Assembly (NCBI GenBank): GCA_963725505.1
Contig: CAVRYN010000003.1
Coordinates: 1 to 64,000, forward strand
Length of the DNA: 64,000 nucleotides
Direction of reading: 5' to 3'
Source of the DNA: Udaeobacter sp963725505
Lineage (GTDB): Bacteria > Verrucomicrobiota > Verrucomicrobiia > Chthoniobacterales > UBA10450
Shown here: piece by piece, positions 54,141 to 64,000 of the stretch
Numbering within the stretch: position 1 is the stretch's first letter
How the letters are laid out: each line of letters starts with the position of its first letter
The notes under the pieces: model-generated
The model's input: only the letters and a program-made list of their open reading frames with translations
Told to the model about the DNA's origin: nothing
Database searches by the model: none
Program-made: the position numbers and the translations under genes

Positions 54141-56287
54141 ATGTCAAAGATAACGCTTGCCAGTTTGATGCTCCCGGTAGTTCTATTTCTCGGCAGTAGT
54201 TCGGGAAATTACGCAGCCGCCTCCGCCACGGCTACGGCGGCCAATGCGCAGCTCAAACAAAACGCTCCGGAAAGCCAGCCTGCCCGCCGTAGTCTTAACG
54301 AAGCCGGGACCGGCACTCTTCAAAAGCTGATCGTGGAAAACGGCAGTGTCAGGATGGATCTCGATCTCAATGGCTTGAATGGAAGCAGTTCACTGGTGGC
54401 GAGACCCGTCGCGCTGCAATTCGCAGCGGCAGCCAATTCCTTTTTTACCATCTTGGTTTTCAACGATCTGTTGCGCGGGCCCGAACCGGGCTCGATAGCG
54501 CTGGCCCCGGCCGGGGTCAACGTCCCCGGCTACAACAATCTGCCTGTGGGGTTAGCCGGATCGCTCAAGCAACTGGTAATCGAAAAACTTCCATCGGATC
54601 AACCTTTTGATCTTGCCGTGCGCGACGGCAAAACCGGATTCACGTTCTTCAACCTCGTAGGACAGCAGTACGCTTACGATGCTAACGCGCAGTTACTAAG
54701 CATCACAGGGGCAAACCTGCTAGTTTCAAGAGAATTTGCCACTGCTCTGGGCCGCCCATCGGACGCCGGTGCGCCGGTTGGAAAAATCTCACTCGGCGCG
54801 ACGATGCAACCGATCGAGGTCGAGACACTCGTCAACGGCGAAACGAGATCGGTGGCCATGCCGGCTTTGCCCAGCGGACTCGCTGGCGACAGGCTGGCAC
54901 TGGTGCATGGACCCGATGTCATCGTGGGAGACTTGCCTGCGGTTCAGCAGGGCGGCAACGACACTGTGAATCATTTTGTCGGACTGGGTGTGGGAACGAC
55001 TTCCTGTAACAACGGCGACCAGCCGCTGGACTGGTTCGCATTGTCAAACACCGATCACCCGTTCATTCCGCAAAACCTGTATCGAATGAGCGCTGGGGCT
55101 AATAACAATGACCGCTTCGAACAGATCGGCCAATCCTGGGGGAAACATGCGTTCACGGCATTGGAAGGCGACGCCTGCGGCTTTGGCTGCAACACCAGTG
55201 GCTGTACGACGGGCACCCACCTGTGCCCGGGCTGCTCCGATCCCTACTCGGCCAGCTTGAACTATGGCCAGACCGGAATCGGCTCGCGCGCCTGGGTGAA
55301 CCCGTTTACGGGCGTCTTCCCATCGACCGCGAACAATCATAACGGGCACAGTCACACTGGCATATCGCACCGGGTCACAGTGGCCAGCAGCGATCTGAAC
55401 CCCGCGCAGAACGCGGGCGCAACCTATTACGCGGAAGGCCAGTATATCACGCCGCACGAGTATTCATGGTGCCAGCAGAATCCCGCGGAATGCAACATGT
55501 ACAACAATGCCTCCTACCGCCAGTTCACCGTGAGCGGCAGCGGTGACAGCTACTCATTCTCACCTGTTGGATCGACCGTGCGAATGCAACCCGCCATCAT
55601 GGCCTGGACAGGCGCAACGATCAGCAACAGTCTCGAGCCCGATCCGGGCAACGACGGCATCTGGTTCATGGGTTACAAGGTGACCAATCCAACTGTTGGA
55701 GTTTGGCACTACGAGTACGCGCTCTACAACGAGAACCTCGATCGCTCCATTCAATCTTTCAGCGTGTCTGTGGGATCTGGAGTGAACGTAACTAACATCG
55801 GCTTCCACGCACCGCCGCAGGAACCCGGCTGGGCTAACGACGGCACCTTTAACAACCAAGGTTACAGCAGCCAGCCATGGACTGTTACTCAGGCACCCGA
55901 TTCCATAACCTGGGCAAGCGAGACGTTCGCACAGAACCAGAACGCCAATGCCATCCGCTTTGCCACGCTCTATAATTTCCGGTTCGACGCCGATCAGCCA
56001 CCGCAGAATGCCAATGCGACGGTAGGCTTCTTCAAGACAGGCTCGCCTACCACAGTTGCAGTCGAGGGACCTTCCGGGACCGGCTCACCAACCCCGACTC
56101 CGACTCCAACTGCCACTGCTACAGCGACTCCGACAGCAACGACGCTACTGCTACTGCAACAGCGACGGCCACAGCAACCGCGACCGTAACGGCTACGCCA
56201 ACGCCGACGTCTACTCCACGGCCTAGCCCGACAACCCGGCCTAATCCAACAGTAAGGCCTCGGCAAACCCCTCCACCTCGCCCGTAG
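54141..56287 (+). CDS. Second tandem paralogue, unrecognised secreted family, with Arg/Pro tail
   Basis: Intact through the folded part from MSKITLASLMLPVVLFLGSS (signal peptide). Order: variable segment with the palindrome-derived QPARRSLNEAG (54279-54308); GTLQKLIVENGSVRMDLDLN; VAANSFF-type sandwich; a second repeat-derived stretch PAGVNVPGYNN; then a Cys/His-rich region, CNNGDQPLDWFALSNTDHPF, CGFGCNTSGCTTGTHLCPGC, NNHNGHSHTGISHR; then a C-terminal beta domain (GNDGIWFMGYKVTNP, WHYEYALYNENLDRSIQSFS). The PT region slips frame near 56140, and the tail SPTTRPNPTVRPRQTPPPRP lies in the shifted frame, ending TAG 56285-56287. Conserved Cys and His suggest metal binding or disulfides; function unknown. 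Confidence 0.8.
54279..54308 (+). repeat. 30-bp GTAG palindromic repeat coding PARRSLNEAG in frame
   Basis: CCTGCCCGCCGTAGTCTTAA then CGAAGCCGGG, a diverged copy of the unit at 8249-8278 and 28468-28497. It lies just after the signal peptide region, and is absent from the three sister genes. Confidence 0.75.
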
Positions 56288-56646
56288 CGTAGCGGTGATC
56301 GCGATCAGTGAATCGGTTGAACCGCGCTAACATCTGCGGAGCACAGGCTTTCAGCGTGTAATGGTTGGCAGCTTGCCGACGACCAAGCACCATTTTGCAA
56401 CGACACCTCGGCTTGAGCGTTCGAAGAGCTTTTCGGCAAGACTGCCGAAAAGGACAGGTTCGCCATGGCGAATCCGTCCTGGGGCGGACTAGCAGCGTGT
56501 GGCCAGACGAAGCCGATCCGGCCTCGCCGATTTTGGGGCAGCAGTAACTTTTGGAATAACCTTCTTTACTTCTGCCGCGCGCTCATGAGAGAAATTAGCT
56601 CTTTCAATCTTAGCCACGTTCACCGCAACCAGAGGAATCCACCGCA
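56288..56646. other. Intergenic stretch before paralogue 3
   Basis: About 360 bp with GTGATCGCGATCAGTGAATC near 56295, GGTTCGCCATGGCGAATCCG near 56458 and the leader motif at 56584-56591. No gene is seen. Confidence 0.5.
56584..56591 (+). promoter_or_regulatory. ATGAGAGA leader motif, paralogue 3
   Basis: ATGAGAGA begins 63 bp before the ATG at 56647. CTCTTTCAATCTTAGCCACG follows, close to TTCTTTCGCCTTTAGCCACG in paralogue 4, so a longer leader block is conserved. Confidence 0.5.
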
Positions 56647-59593
56647 ATGTCAAAGTTAAAACTTGTCGGTTTCGCGCTTCTGCTGTTCCTGCTCTTCGCC
56701 TCGCCTTACGCAAGCGCGCCAAAAGCTTTCGGAGCTACAAAGAAAAGTGTCCAAGGCCAGGGGCAGACAGGGACGCTTCAAAAGATGATCGTCGAAAACG
56801 GAAGCGTCACGATGGATCTCGATCTCAACCGGTTGAATGGAATCAGCTCCGCGCTCGGCAAGACCCGCCGAACTACAATTCGCCGTTGCGGCTAATTCCT
56901 TCTTCACCATTCTGGTTTTTAACGATCTTCTGCGCGGTCCCGATTCGGGATCGATGGCCTTGATCCCAGCCGGGGTCAACGCCACCGGCTACAGTTTACC
57001 TCCGGCGCTGGGCGTGTCTCTCAAAGCAGCTCGTCGTGGAAAAACTTCCTTCCGACGCGGGATTTGATCTTGCGGTCCGGGACGGCAAGAGCGGGTTCAT
57101 CTTTTTCAATGTCGAAGGCGACCAGTACGACTACGACGCAAACGCGAAGTTGCTCAGCATCACCGGTGGACGGCTACTGGTCTCGAAAGAATTCGCGGTG
57201 TCTCTTGGCCGCCCGTCAGACGCCGGCTCGGTTGCCGGCGAAATCTCCATCGGTGCAACCATGCAACCCGTCGAGACCATGCAGCTCGACGCAAACGGCG
57301 ACGTCAAATCCGCGAGACTGCCAGCACTGAACCAACCCGGCGTGGGGACTGTCCCCGGCCCCGACGTCATCATCGGCGACCTGATCGGCTTGGTACAATC
57401 CCAGACTGGTTCCGTCGGGGGCCTGGTGGGACTCGCTTTGGGAACCGATGCCTGCAACCAAGGCACGATAGACGTGGATTGGTTTGCCTTGCCGAGCAAT
57501 GACCATCCGTTTATTCCGCAGAATCTCTACCGAATGAGTGCCGGCATTTACGGGAACTTCAACACTATGGAGTTCGAACAAATTGGCCAGTCCTGGGGTA
57601 AGCACGCCTTCACAGCGGCATCGTCAAACACGTGCGGCTTTGGATGCAATGGTGTAAGCGGCACCCATCTTGGCTCCGGCTGCTCCGATGCATACGGCGC
57701 CGGTTTGAACGGCAGTCAAACCGGCATCGGTTCGCGCGCCTGGGTCAATCCCTTCACCGGAAGCTTCGTAGGTTCAACAGCGAACGATCACAGCGGCCAC
57801 GTTCATGACGTAACGTCTCACCGAATTCTGGTTAACGTTAACGACTTGAACACGTCGCTGAACCCGGGAGCGACGTATTTTGCTGAAGCACAATACGTCG
57901 TGCCGCACGAATACACCTGGTGCCAAAGTCATCCGGGCCAGTGCAACATGTATAACAACGCCTCGTACCGTCAGTACACCGTAACCGGAATTAACCAGCC
58001 CTTTACTTTTACTAGCGCAGGCGCCACCGTGCGACAGCAGCCGGCGATCATGACTTGGGACGGCGCGACGGTGAACCGGATTGAACCGGACCCAGGCAAC
58101 GATGGTATCTGGTTCATAGGCTACAAAGCGTTCCAAGTCAGCCCGACGAAGCAAATCTGGCACTATGAATATGCTCTCTATAACCAGAACCTCGATCGCG
58201 CCATCCAATCTTTCAGCGTGCCTATTGGACCAGGAGTTCCATTCATCGAGAACATCGACTTTCATGCGCCGCCTCAGCATCCCGGCTTTGCACATGATGG
58301 CACCCAGGGAGATGCTGGATATAGCAGCACCCCGTGGACTGTTACTCAAGACGCAAGCTCTATCACATGGAGCACGGAAACTTTTGCGCAGAATCAGAAT
58401 GCAAACGCGATTCGCTTCGGCACTCTGTATAACTTCCGGTTTGATGCCTTAGGACCGCCGCAGACCGCCCTTGCTACGGTCGGCTACTTCAAGACAGGAG
58501 CGCCTATGACGGTTGCGATCCAGGCGCCAATGGGCTTCGGTTCGCCAAGCCCAACGCCTACAGCCAGTCCGAGTCCGACGCCGACACCGACGCCAACATC
58601 GACGCCAACTGCATCTCCGACGCCTACATTTACTCCGACTCCGACGCCTACATTTACTCCAACGTCGACGCCTACGCCAACGGTGACGCCCTGCGTGGGT
58701 CCATATGTGATCAGCCAGATAGGGGGCAGTATCGTGCCGGGCACGACGGACATAGGCAATCACGGGGATGATACGGTCATCACCATCGCGTTGCCTTTCC
58801 CTTACACCTTGTACGACCAGACTTTCACCAGCATCAATCTGTCGTCCAACGGCAATGCGCAGTTCACAACCACGGACACGACCTTCACTAACCAATGCCT
58901 GCCGTGGACCACCCACAACTACACTATTTACCCGTACTGGGACGACCTGTACTTGGTCAACAGCGGGTTTGGTATCTTCACGTCGATAAGTGGCAGTGCT
59001 CCCAACCGCATCTTCAACATTGAGTGGCGGTCACAATACTTCCCGGGGAGCGGCAGTGCCAACTTCGAGCTGAGGTTGTATGAGGGGCAGATACGCTTCG
59101 ATGTGATCTACGGCACAGTGACTAATGGTAACACCAGTGCCACAGCCGGAGTGCAGAGAGACGATACGTTCTTTACTCAGTATTTCTGCAACGGCTCCGG
59201 AGGTGCAGCCAGCGGCGGGCAAAGCTATATCTATTTCCCACCACCCTGCCCAAGTCCAACGCCAAGCGCTACAGCCACAGCTACGGCAACGGCTACCGCT
59301 ACGGCCACAGCCACTGCAACTGCAACAGCCACGGCTACAGCTACACCTACAGCAACGTTCACGCCTACGCCAACACCAACAGCTACTCACACGACCCAAC
59401 ACCAACACCAACCGCTACAGCCACGGCTACCGTAACGCCAACAGCGACAGCTACTGCTACGCCTACGGCCACAGTCACTCCCACGGCCACGGCAACGCCT
59501 ACACCCACACCAACCTCTACTCCAAGACCTACACCTACACCAAGAACTACGGCTGCGCCAAGGCCACGCCCGACACCGCCGCCTCGCCCGTAG
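56647..59593 (+). CDS. Third tandem paralogue with added nidogen-like domain and Arg/Pro tail (frameshifted)
   Basis: Signal peptide MSKLKLVGFALLLFLLFASP. The family domains follow as in 54141, with frame changes near 56865 and 57022, both minor slips in continuous homology, and a palindrome-derived PAGVNATGYS. The Cys/His region reads CGFGCNGVSGTHLGSGCSD and NDHSGHVHDVTSHR. After WDGATVNRIEPDPGNDGIWF and HYEYALYNQNLDRAIQSFS, a PT linker joins a nidogen-like sandwich with DIGNHGDDT, where both Cys of the usual CDDC are lost, FPYTLYDQTFTSINLSSNGN and APNRIFNIEWRSQYFPGSG. A second PT linker slips frame near 59395. In the right frame the protein ends AAPRPRPTPPPRP at TAG 59591-59593. Confidence 0.78.
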
Positions 59594-59766
59594 CCTGGCG
59601 CCAGGCACGTGGTGGAACGCGTTGTCCTCAACGCGTTGGTCCGGCAGCTGCCGGACGCCTTTGGCGCTTAATTCACATCGTCTCGCCGCGGCGAGCCGAT
59701 CCACCTCCTGCCGATTGGGGCGCAGCAAGATTTTTCAAAAATCTTATTGGCTTTCGCTATCAGAGC

Positions 59767-59774
59767 ATGAGAGA
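59767..59774 (+). promoter_or_regulatory. ATGAGAGA leader motif, paralogue 4
   Basis: ATGAGAGA begins about 62 bp before the ATG at 59829, followed by AAGTAGTTCTTTCGCC and TTTAGCCACG. Confidence 0.5.
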
Positions 59775-59828
59775 AAGTAGTTCTTTCGCCTTTAGCCACG
59801 TCCACTGCAACGAAGGGAATCCACCACA

Positions 59829-62616
59829 ATGTCAAAATTAACGCTCACCGGTTTCGCGCTTCCATTGTTTTTACTCTTTGCCTCGCCCCAGGCGAGCGCC
59901 CCGAAGGCTTTCGGGGGTACAAAGAAAATTGCCGAGACCCAAGGCCAGGGCGGGACACTTCAAAAGATGATCGTCGAAAATGGAAGCGTCACAATGGCTC
60001 TCGACCTCAACCGACTGAATGGACTCAGTTCCGCACCGCAACAACTCCTCAAACTGCAATTCACGGTCGCGGCCAATTCCTTCTTCAGCATTCTCGTTTT
60101 CAATGATCTCCTGCGTGGCCCGGACCATGGCTCAATGGCGCTGGTCCCGCAAAACTCTGCCCAGGCTCTCCCTGGGTCGCTAGGCGCTTCCATCAGGCAA
60201 CTCGCAGTGGAAAAACTTCCTTCCGGCGCAGCGTTCGATCTTGCCGTGCGCGACGACAAGACCGGGTTCGTTTTCTTCAATGTCGAAGGCGACCAATACG
60301 ATTACGATGCCAATGCGAAGTTCCTCAGTGTCACCGGCGGACGGCTGCTGGTCTCCAACGAATTCGCGAAGGCCCTTGGCCGCCCGTCAGACGCCGGCTC
60401 AGTTGCCGGCGAAATCTCCATCGGCGCAACCATGGAACCTATCGAGATCAACCAGCTCGACACAAACGGCAATGTAAAATCCGCTTCATTGCCGGCGCTG
60501 AACCAACCCGGCGTGGGGACTGTGCCCGGCCCCGATGTCATCGTCGGCAATCTGCTTGACTTTGTGCAATCCCAGACTGGTTCCGTCGGGGGCCGCGTCG
60601 GCCTCGCTTTGGGAACTGATGCCTGTAACCAAGGGACGATCGACGTGGATTGGTTTGCCTTACCGAGCAACGACCATCCGTTTATTCCGCAGAATGTTTA
60701 CCGAATGAGTGGCGGCGACCAGTAACAACGATCGTTTCGAACAAATCGGCCAGTCCTGGGGTAAGCATGCGTTTGCGGCGGCATCGTCAGACAGTTGCGG
60801 TTTCGGATGCAACGGTGTAGCCGGCACCCAACTTGGCTCCGGCTGCTCGGATGCATACGGCGCCGGTTTGAACGGAAGTCAAGGCGGCATCGGTTCGCGC
60901 GCATGGGTCAATCCATTCACCGGAAGTTTCGTAGGTTCAACAGCGAACGATCACAGCGGCCACAGTCATGACGTAACGTCTCACCGAATGCTGGTTGACG
61001 TTAACGACTTGAACACCTCGCTGAACGCGGGAGCGACGTATTTTGCTGAAGCGGAATACATCGTCCCCCACGAAGGCACCTGGTGTCAAAGTCATCCGGA
61101 CCAGTGCAACATGTATAACAACGCTTCGTACCGTCAGTACAGCGTGACCGGAATCAACCAGCCGTTCACTTTTAGCGCCGTGGGCTCCACCGTGCGAGAG
61201 CAACCTGGCATTACGGCTTGGACCGGTGCAACGGTAAATCAGATCGAACCGGATCACGGCAATGATGGCATCTGGTTCATGGGCTATAAAGTGACGAACC
61301 CCACTACTGGCGTCTGGCACTATGAATACGCGCTCTATAACCAAAACCTTGATCGCTCCATCCAATCTTTCAGCGTGCCTGTTGGACCCGGAGTAAACAT
61401 CTCTAACATTGGTTTTCATGCGCCACCTCAGCAACCCGGCTTTGCACATGATGGCACCCAGGGAGATGCCGGATATAGCAGCACACCATGGAATGTTACC
61501 CAGGACGCAAGCTCAATCACGTGGAGCTCGGAAACTTTTGCTCAGAATCAGAACGCCAACGCGATCCGCTTCGGCACGCTGTATAACTTCCGGTTCGATG
61601 CCGATCAACCGCCCAATCCAACGAACGCGACGGTAGGCTACTTTAAGACCGGCTCGCCGACGTTTGTTGGGGTTCAAGCCGCTGGGAATGTTCCGTTGCC
61701 GTCGCCAACCCCGACACCGACAGCCAGCCCAACGCCAACGCCTACGCCTACACCGACCCCAACGCCGATACCTTGCGCAGGTCTTACGATAATTCAGATA
61801 AGCGGCAGCATTGTGCCGGGCACCGTGGACATTGGCAATCACGGGGATGATCAAGTAACCAACGTCGCGCTGCCCTTCCCTTTCACCTTGTACGGCCAGA
61901 CCTTCACCAGCGTCAATCTGTCGTCCAACGGCAATGCGCAGTTCACGACCACCGATACGGCCTTCACCAACCAATGCCTGCCGTGGACCAGCCACAACTA
62001 CACGATCTACCCATACTGGGACGACCTGTATTTAGTCAATAGCCCCTCCGGCATATTCACATCGATAAGTGGCACTGCGCCCAACCGCATCTTCAATATC
62101 GAATGGCGGGCGCAGTACTTCCCGGGGAGCGGCACTGCCAACTTCGAGCTGAGGTTGTATGAGGGACAGACACGCTTTGATGTGATCTACGGCACAGTGA
62201 CCAACGGCAACGCATCAGCCACAGCGGGAGTACAGAGAGACGACGCCTGCTTTAATCAATACTTCTGCAACGGCTCAGGTGGTCCACCTACCGGCGGCTG
62301 GGCTTTGGTTCCAACAGGCACGCCAAGTCCCACGCCAACACCGAGCGACACGCCGCCGCCAACCGCTACGCCAACAGCTACGGCGACAGCTACGGCAACG
62401 CCAACAGCTACTCATACGCCTACGGCTACGGCAACCGCAACGTCGACAGCTACTGCTACTGCTACGGCCACAGTTACGCCGATCGCAACGGCTACAGTAA
62501 CGCCTCCGCCGAGTCCAACGCCAACGGCAACGTCCACTTCTACTCCCAGACCCTCCCCGACTCCAAGAAGTACCCCGCCACCGAGGCCACGGCCGACTCC
62601 GCCGCCGAGACCCTGA
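59829..62616 (+). CDS. Fourth tandem paralogue with nidogen-like domain and Arg/Pro tail (one frameshift)
   Basis: Signal peptide MSKLTLTGFALPLFLLFASP, the same architecture as 56647, and the cleanest copy. There is one frame change near 60712 (YRMSGG/TSNNDRFEQIGQSW). Shared signatures: GGTLQKMIVENGSVTMALDL, FVFFNVEGDQYDYDANAKFL, GRPSDAGSVAGEISIGATM, GFGCNGVAGTQLGSGCSDAY, NDHSGHSHDVTSHRMLVDV, SHPDQCNMYNNASYRQY, FHAPPQQPGFAHDGTQGDAG. The nidogen-like module has DIGNHGDDQ, again without the CDDC pair. It ends with a PT linker and RPSPTPRSTPPPRPRPTPPP-RP. The family function is unknown; the close copy number and conserved leader suggest recent expansion under common control. Confidence 0.82.
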
Positions 62617-62660
62617 TTCCCAGTGATCAGTGAGAAGTGATTAGTGATCGGTTGTTACTT
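62617..62660 (+). repeat. GTGATCAGTGA-type short repeats after paralogue 4
   Basis: TTCCCAGTGATCAGTGAGAA then GTGATTAGTGATCGG directly past the stop, similar to 53881-53913 and, inverted, to 23290-23330 beyond another tailed gene. A 3'-flank repeat of unknown role. Confidence 0.6.
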
Positions 62661-62710
62661 GACAGATGTCGGCTATCAGTTGTGAATGCGCGGATGAATC
62701 GGTAGCGCTT

Positions 62711-62752
62711 TCAACATTCAACATTCAACATTCAACATTCAACATTCAACAT
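62711..62752 (+). repeat. Heptanucleotide tandem repeat (TCAACAT)6 before a secreted gene
   Basis: Six perfect copies of TCAACAT, then TCAAATT, ending 23 bp before the ATG at 62776. Perfect short tandem repeats between promoter and start are typical sites of slippage. Confidence 0.85.
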
Positions 62753-62775
62753 TCAAATTCAACGCTCAATACTTG

Positions 62776-63513
62776 ATGAAAAATTCTAAGACGTTACACA
62801 CACTACTACTCACGGCTGCGCTTAGCTTTATCGGCGCCGGGTTGGCGAGCGCAGCGATTATCAACATCATGCCGAGCAAAGATAATACCCTCTACGTGTA
62901 CGATCCTGCCGAGGGCGACCACAGCAATGGTGCTGGCTTTCACTTCTTCGCCGGCAAGACGGCTATGGGTGAACTTCGCCGCGGGGTGCTGGCATTCGAT
63001 ATCGCTGGAAGAATTCCAGCCGGCTCAACGATAACAGGCGTTACGCTCAGTATGAACATGTCCAGAGCAGCTATTAACGTTGCATATCCGGTCGAGCTGC
63101 ACAAGCTGCTTGCCGACTGGGGTGAAGGAACTTCGCAGGCACCCGGAGAGGAAGGCGATGGAGCACCGGCCACGCCCAACGATGCAACATGGCGGCACCG
63201 CTTCTTCGACACGATTTTTTGGGCTGCGGAAGGTGGTGATTTTTCGGCTACCGTGAGCGCAAGCCAGTCGGTCAGTGTCGTTGGGCCCTACACGTGGAGC
63301 TCACAGCAAATGGTGGCGGATGTGCAGGATTGGCTGGATAACCCAGCAGGCAACTTCGGCTGGCTGGTATTGGGAGACGAGAAGCCCACGATGACGACGA
63401 AGCGGTTTGATACTCGCGAAAGCGCAAGCCCACCTGTCCTAACCATTCAGTACACAGCGCCGAGAAGTGCGCCCACACCCAGGCCTCGTCCTACTCCTCG
63501 GCCTCGTCCATGA
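62776..63513 (+). CDS. Secreted DNRLRE-like protein with short Arg/Pro tail
   Basis: I choose the ATG at 62776 (MKNSKTLHTLLLTAALSFIG) over the TTG one codon before. The signal peptide is cut near ASA-A. The single domain of about 190 residues (NIMPSKDNTLYVYDPAEGDH SNGAG, RRGVLAFDIAGRIPAGSTIT, VELHKLLADWGEG, ATWRHRFFDTIFW, WLDNPAGNFGWLVLGDE, KRFDTRESASPPVLTIQY) has the DNRLRE/disaggregatase-related pattern, with a tile-like beta-sandwich found in extracellular proteins. The tail is only APTPRPRPTPRPRP with no PT linker, showing the terminal motif is separable from the linker. Intact. Possible phase-variable expression through the upstream heptamer repeat. Confidence 0.85.
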   Translation: MKNSKTLHTLLLTAALSFIGAGLASAAIINIMPSKDNTLYVYDPAEGDHSNGAGFHFFAGKTAMGELRRGVLAFDIAGRIPAGSTITGVTLSMNMSRAAINVAYPVELHKLLADWGEGTSQAPGEEGDGAPATPNDATWRHRFFDTIFWAAEGGDFSATVSASQSVSVVGPYTWSSQQMVADVQDWLDNPAGNFGWLVLGDEKPTMTTKRFDTRESASPPVLTIQYTAPRSAPTPRPRPTPRPRP

Positions 63514-63748
63514 CGATAAGGGAAAGCTAATAGCGGGTAGCGGTAGCGGACAGTTGATTTTGCGCTTGGGCGATGAAGGGTAGCGCATGCGTCTCGCGTG
63601 CTGGCGAGCGCGTCTCGCCATCGCGGACTTTTCTGCGGATCCTTCCTCTACATGAATGAAACTCGATGAAAAGATTGTTTCGGCGCGACGCCCCTTCGAC
63701 TTCGCTCAGGGCAGGCTTCACCAGCACGCGAGGACGCGCGCGCTACCC

Positions 63749-64000
63749 TCAACGCTCGTTCTCGGCACCTAGTTGGCCTGCCTGCTGGAAATGTTTTTCA
63801 GCCAGCTCGGTCATGCCAAGGTCTTGTAAATGGCGTCCGAGCACCCAATGATAAACGGGATCGTTGGGAGTGGATTGGTCTGCTTGTTTTTCATAAGCGC
63901 TGGCTTCTTCGAGTTTACCTAACGAGCGCGCTGCGCCAGCAAGCTCGTTATTCGCCAACGCCAAATGCGCGTTGCGCCGCACAGCGTCGCTCCAAACCGA
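63749..64000 (-). CDS. TPR-repeat protein, C-terminal fragment cut by window end
   Basis: Open to the window edge in the frame SVWSDAVRRNAHLALANNEL AGAARSLGKLEEASAYEKQA and onward to PVYHWVLGRHLQDLGMTELA EKHFQQAGQLGAENER, stop at 63749. The spacing of Ala/Leu/Tyr residues fits two tetratricopeptide repeats (34 residues each), a protein-binding scaffold. The N-terminus lies beyond 64000. A GTG at 63982 is an internal codon, not a supported start. Confidence 0.7.
   Translation of the reverse strand, partial: SVWSDAVRRNAHLALANNELAGAARSLGKLEEASAYEKQADQSTPNDPVYHWVLGRHLQDLGMTELAEKHFQQAGQLGAENER

Noticed and set aside
1..64000. tRNA or rRNA genes
   Set aside because: I looked for cloverleaf-like GGTTCRANYCC blocks and conserved rRNA cores and saw none that hold up.

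Overview
The window looks like a chromosomal segment of a soil-type member of the Verrucomicrobiota (Chthoniobacterales-like). The basis is the style of its secreted proteins, its dense palindromic intergenic repeats and its GC-rich coding. This is inference: there is no rRNA or other phylogenetic marker here. I saw no tRNA, rRNA or CRISPR array.

Most of the 64 kb encodes very large secreted modular proteins. They share four near-identical signal-peptide types (MKKKSxSQSAFF..., MKKQINPTIKA..., M(K/R)SSTVS..., MSKxxL...). They draw on a small stock of domains: kelch propellers, BNR/sialidase-like and PQQ-like propellers, a nidogen-like beta-sandwich with a CDDC motif, a subtilase, a beta-helix, HAF repeats and FN3. 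Domains are joined by Pro/Thr/Ala linkers. About 16 genes end with the same Arg/Pro-rich tail, RPTPTPRPRPTPPPRP or a variant, exactly at the stop codon. Only two end in an FN3 domain instead.

Layout: 5-3028 kelch protein (+). 3241-4018 RAYT transposase gene split by a 304-bp element (-). 4582-8308 BNR/nidogen-like protein (-). 8748-16853 giant 2701-aa mosaic (-). 17163-17950 decayed RAYT (-). 18067-25109 three BNR paralogues (-), with a second split RAYT at 20276-21143 (+). 25550-31778 two kelch proteins, one fused to a subtilase (-). 32408-37325 mosaic (-). 37858-45244 two FN3-ending proteins flanked by PGM1-like ATP-grasp ligase remnants (-). 45369-45838 fourth RAYT remnant (-). 45930-47144 RhlE-type helicase (-). 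47461-51603 beta-helix protein, HAF protein and AI-2E-family permease (+). 51780-62616 four tandem paralogues of an unrecognised secreted family (+). 62776-63513 DNRLRE-like protein (+). 63749-64000 partial TPR protein (-).

Two systems stand out. The first is the tailed surface-protein system. It has shared signal peptides, a shared TTGACA-N18-TANAAN promoter, shared terminator-like palindromes and module exchange; one 1.04-kb kelch module occurs twice with only synonymous differences. The second is a REP/RAYT system: GTAG-led palindromes in several sequence families and four RAYT genes, all four interrupted at the same conserved Trp-Gln codon pair. Three of those carry a 303-304-bp element whose terminal hairpins show compensatory changes, and two keep open frames on both sides of it.

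Many genes carry frameshifts, while an 8.1-kb ORF and several 3-kb ORFs are intact. Uncorrected assembly indels and true gene decay cannot be separated from sequence alone.
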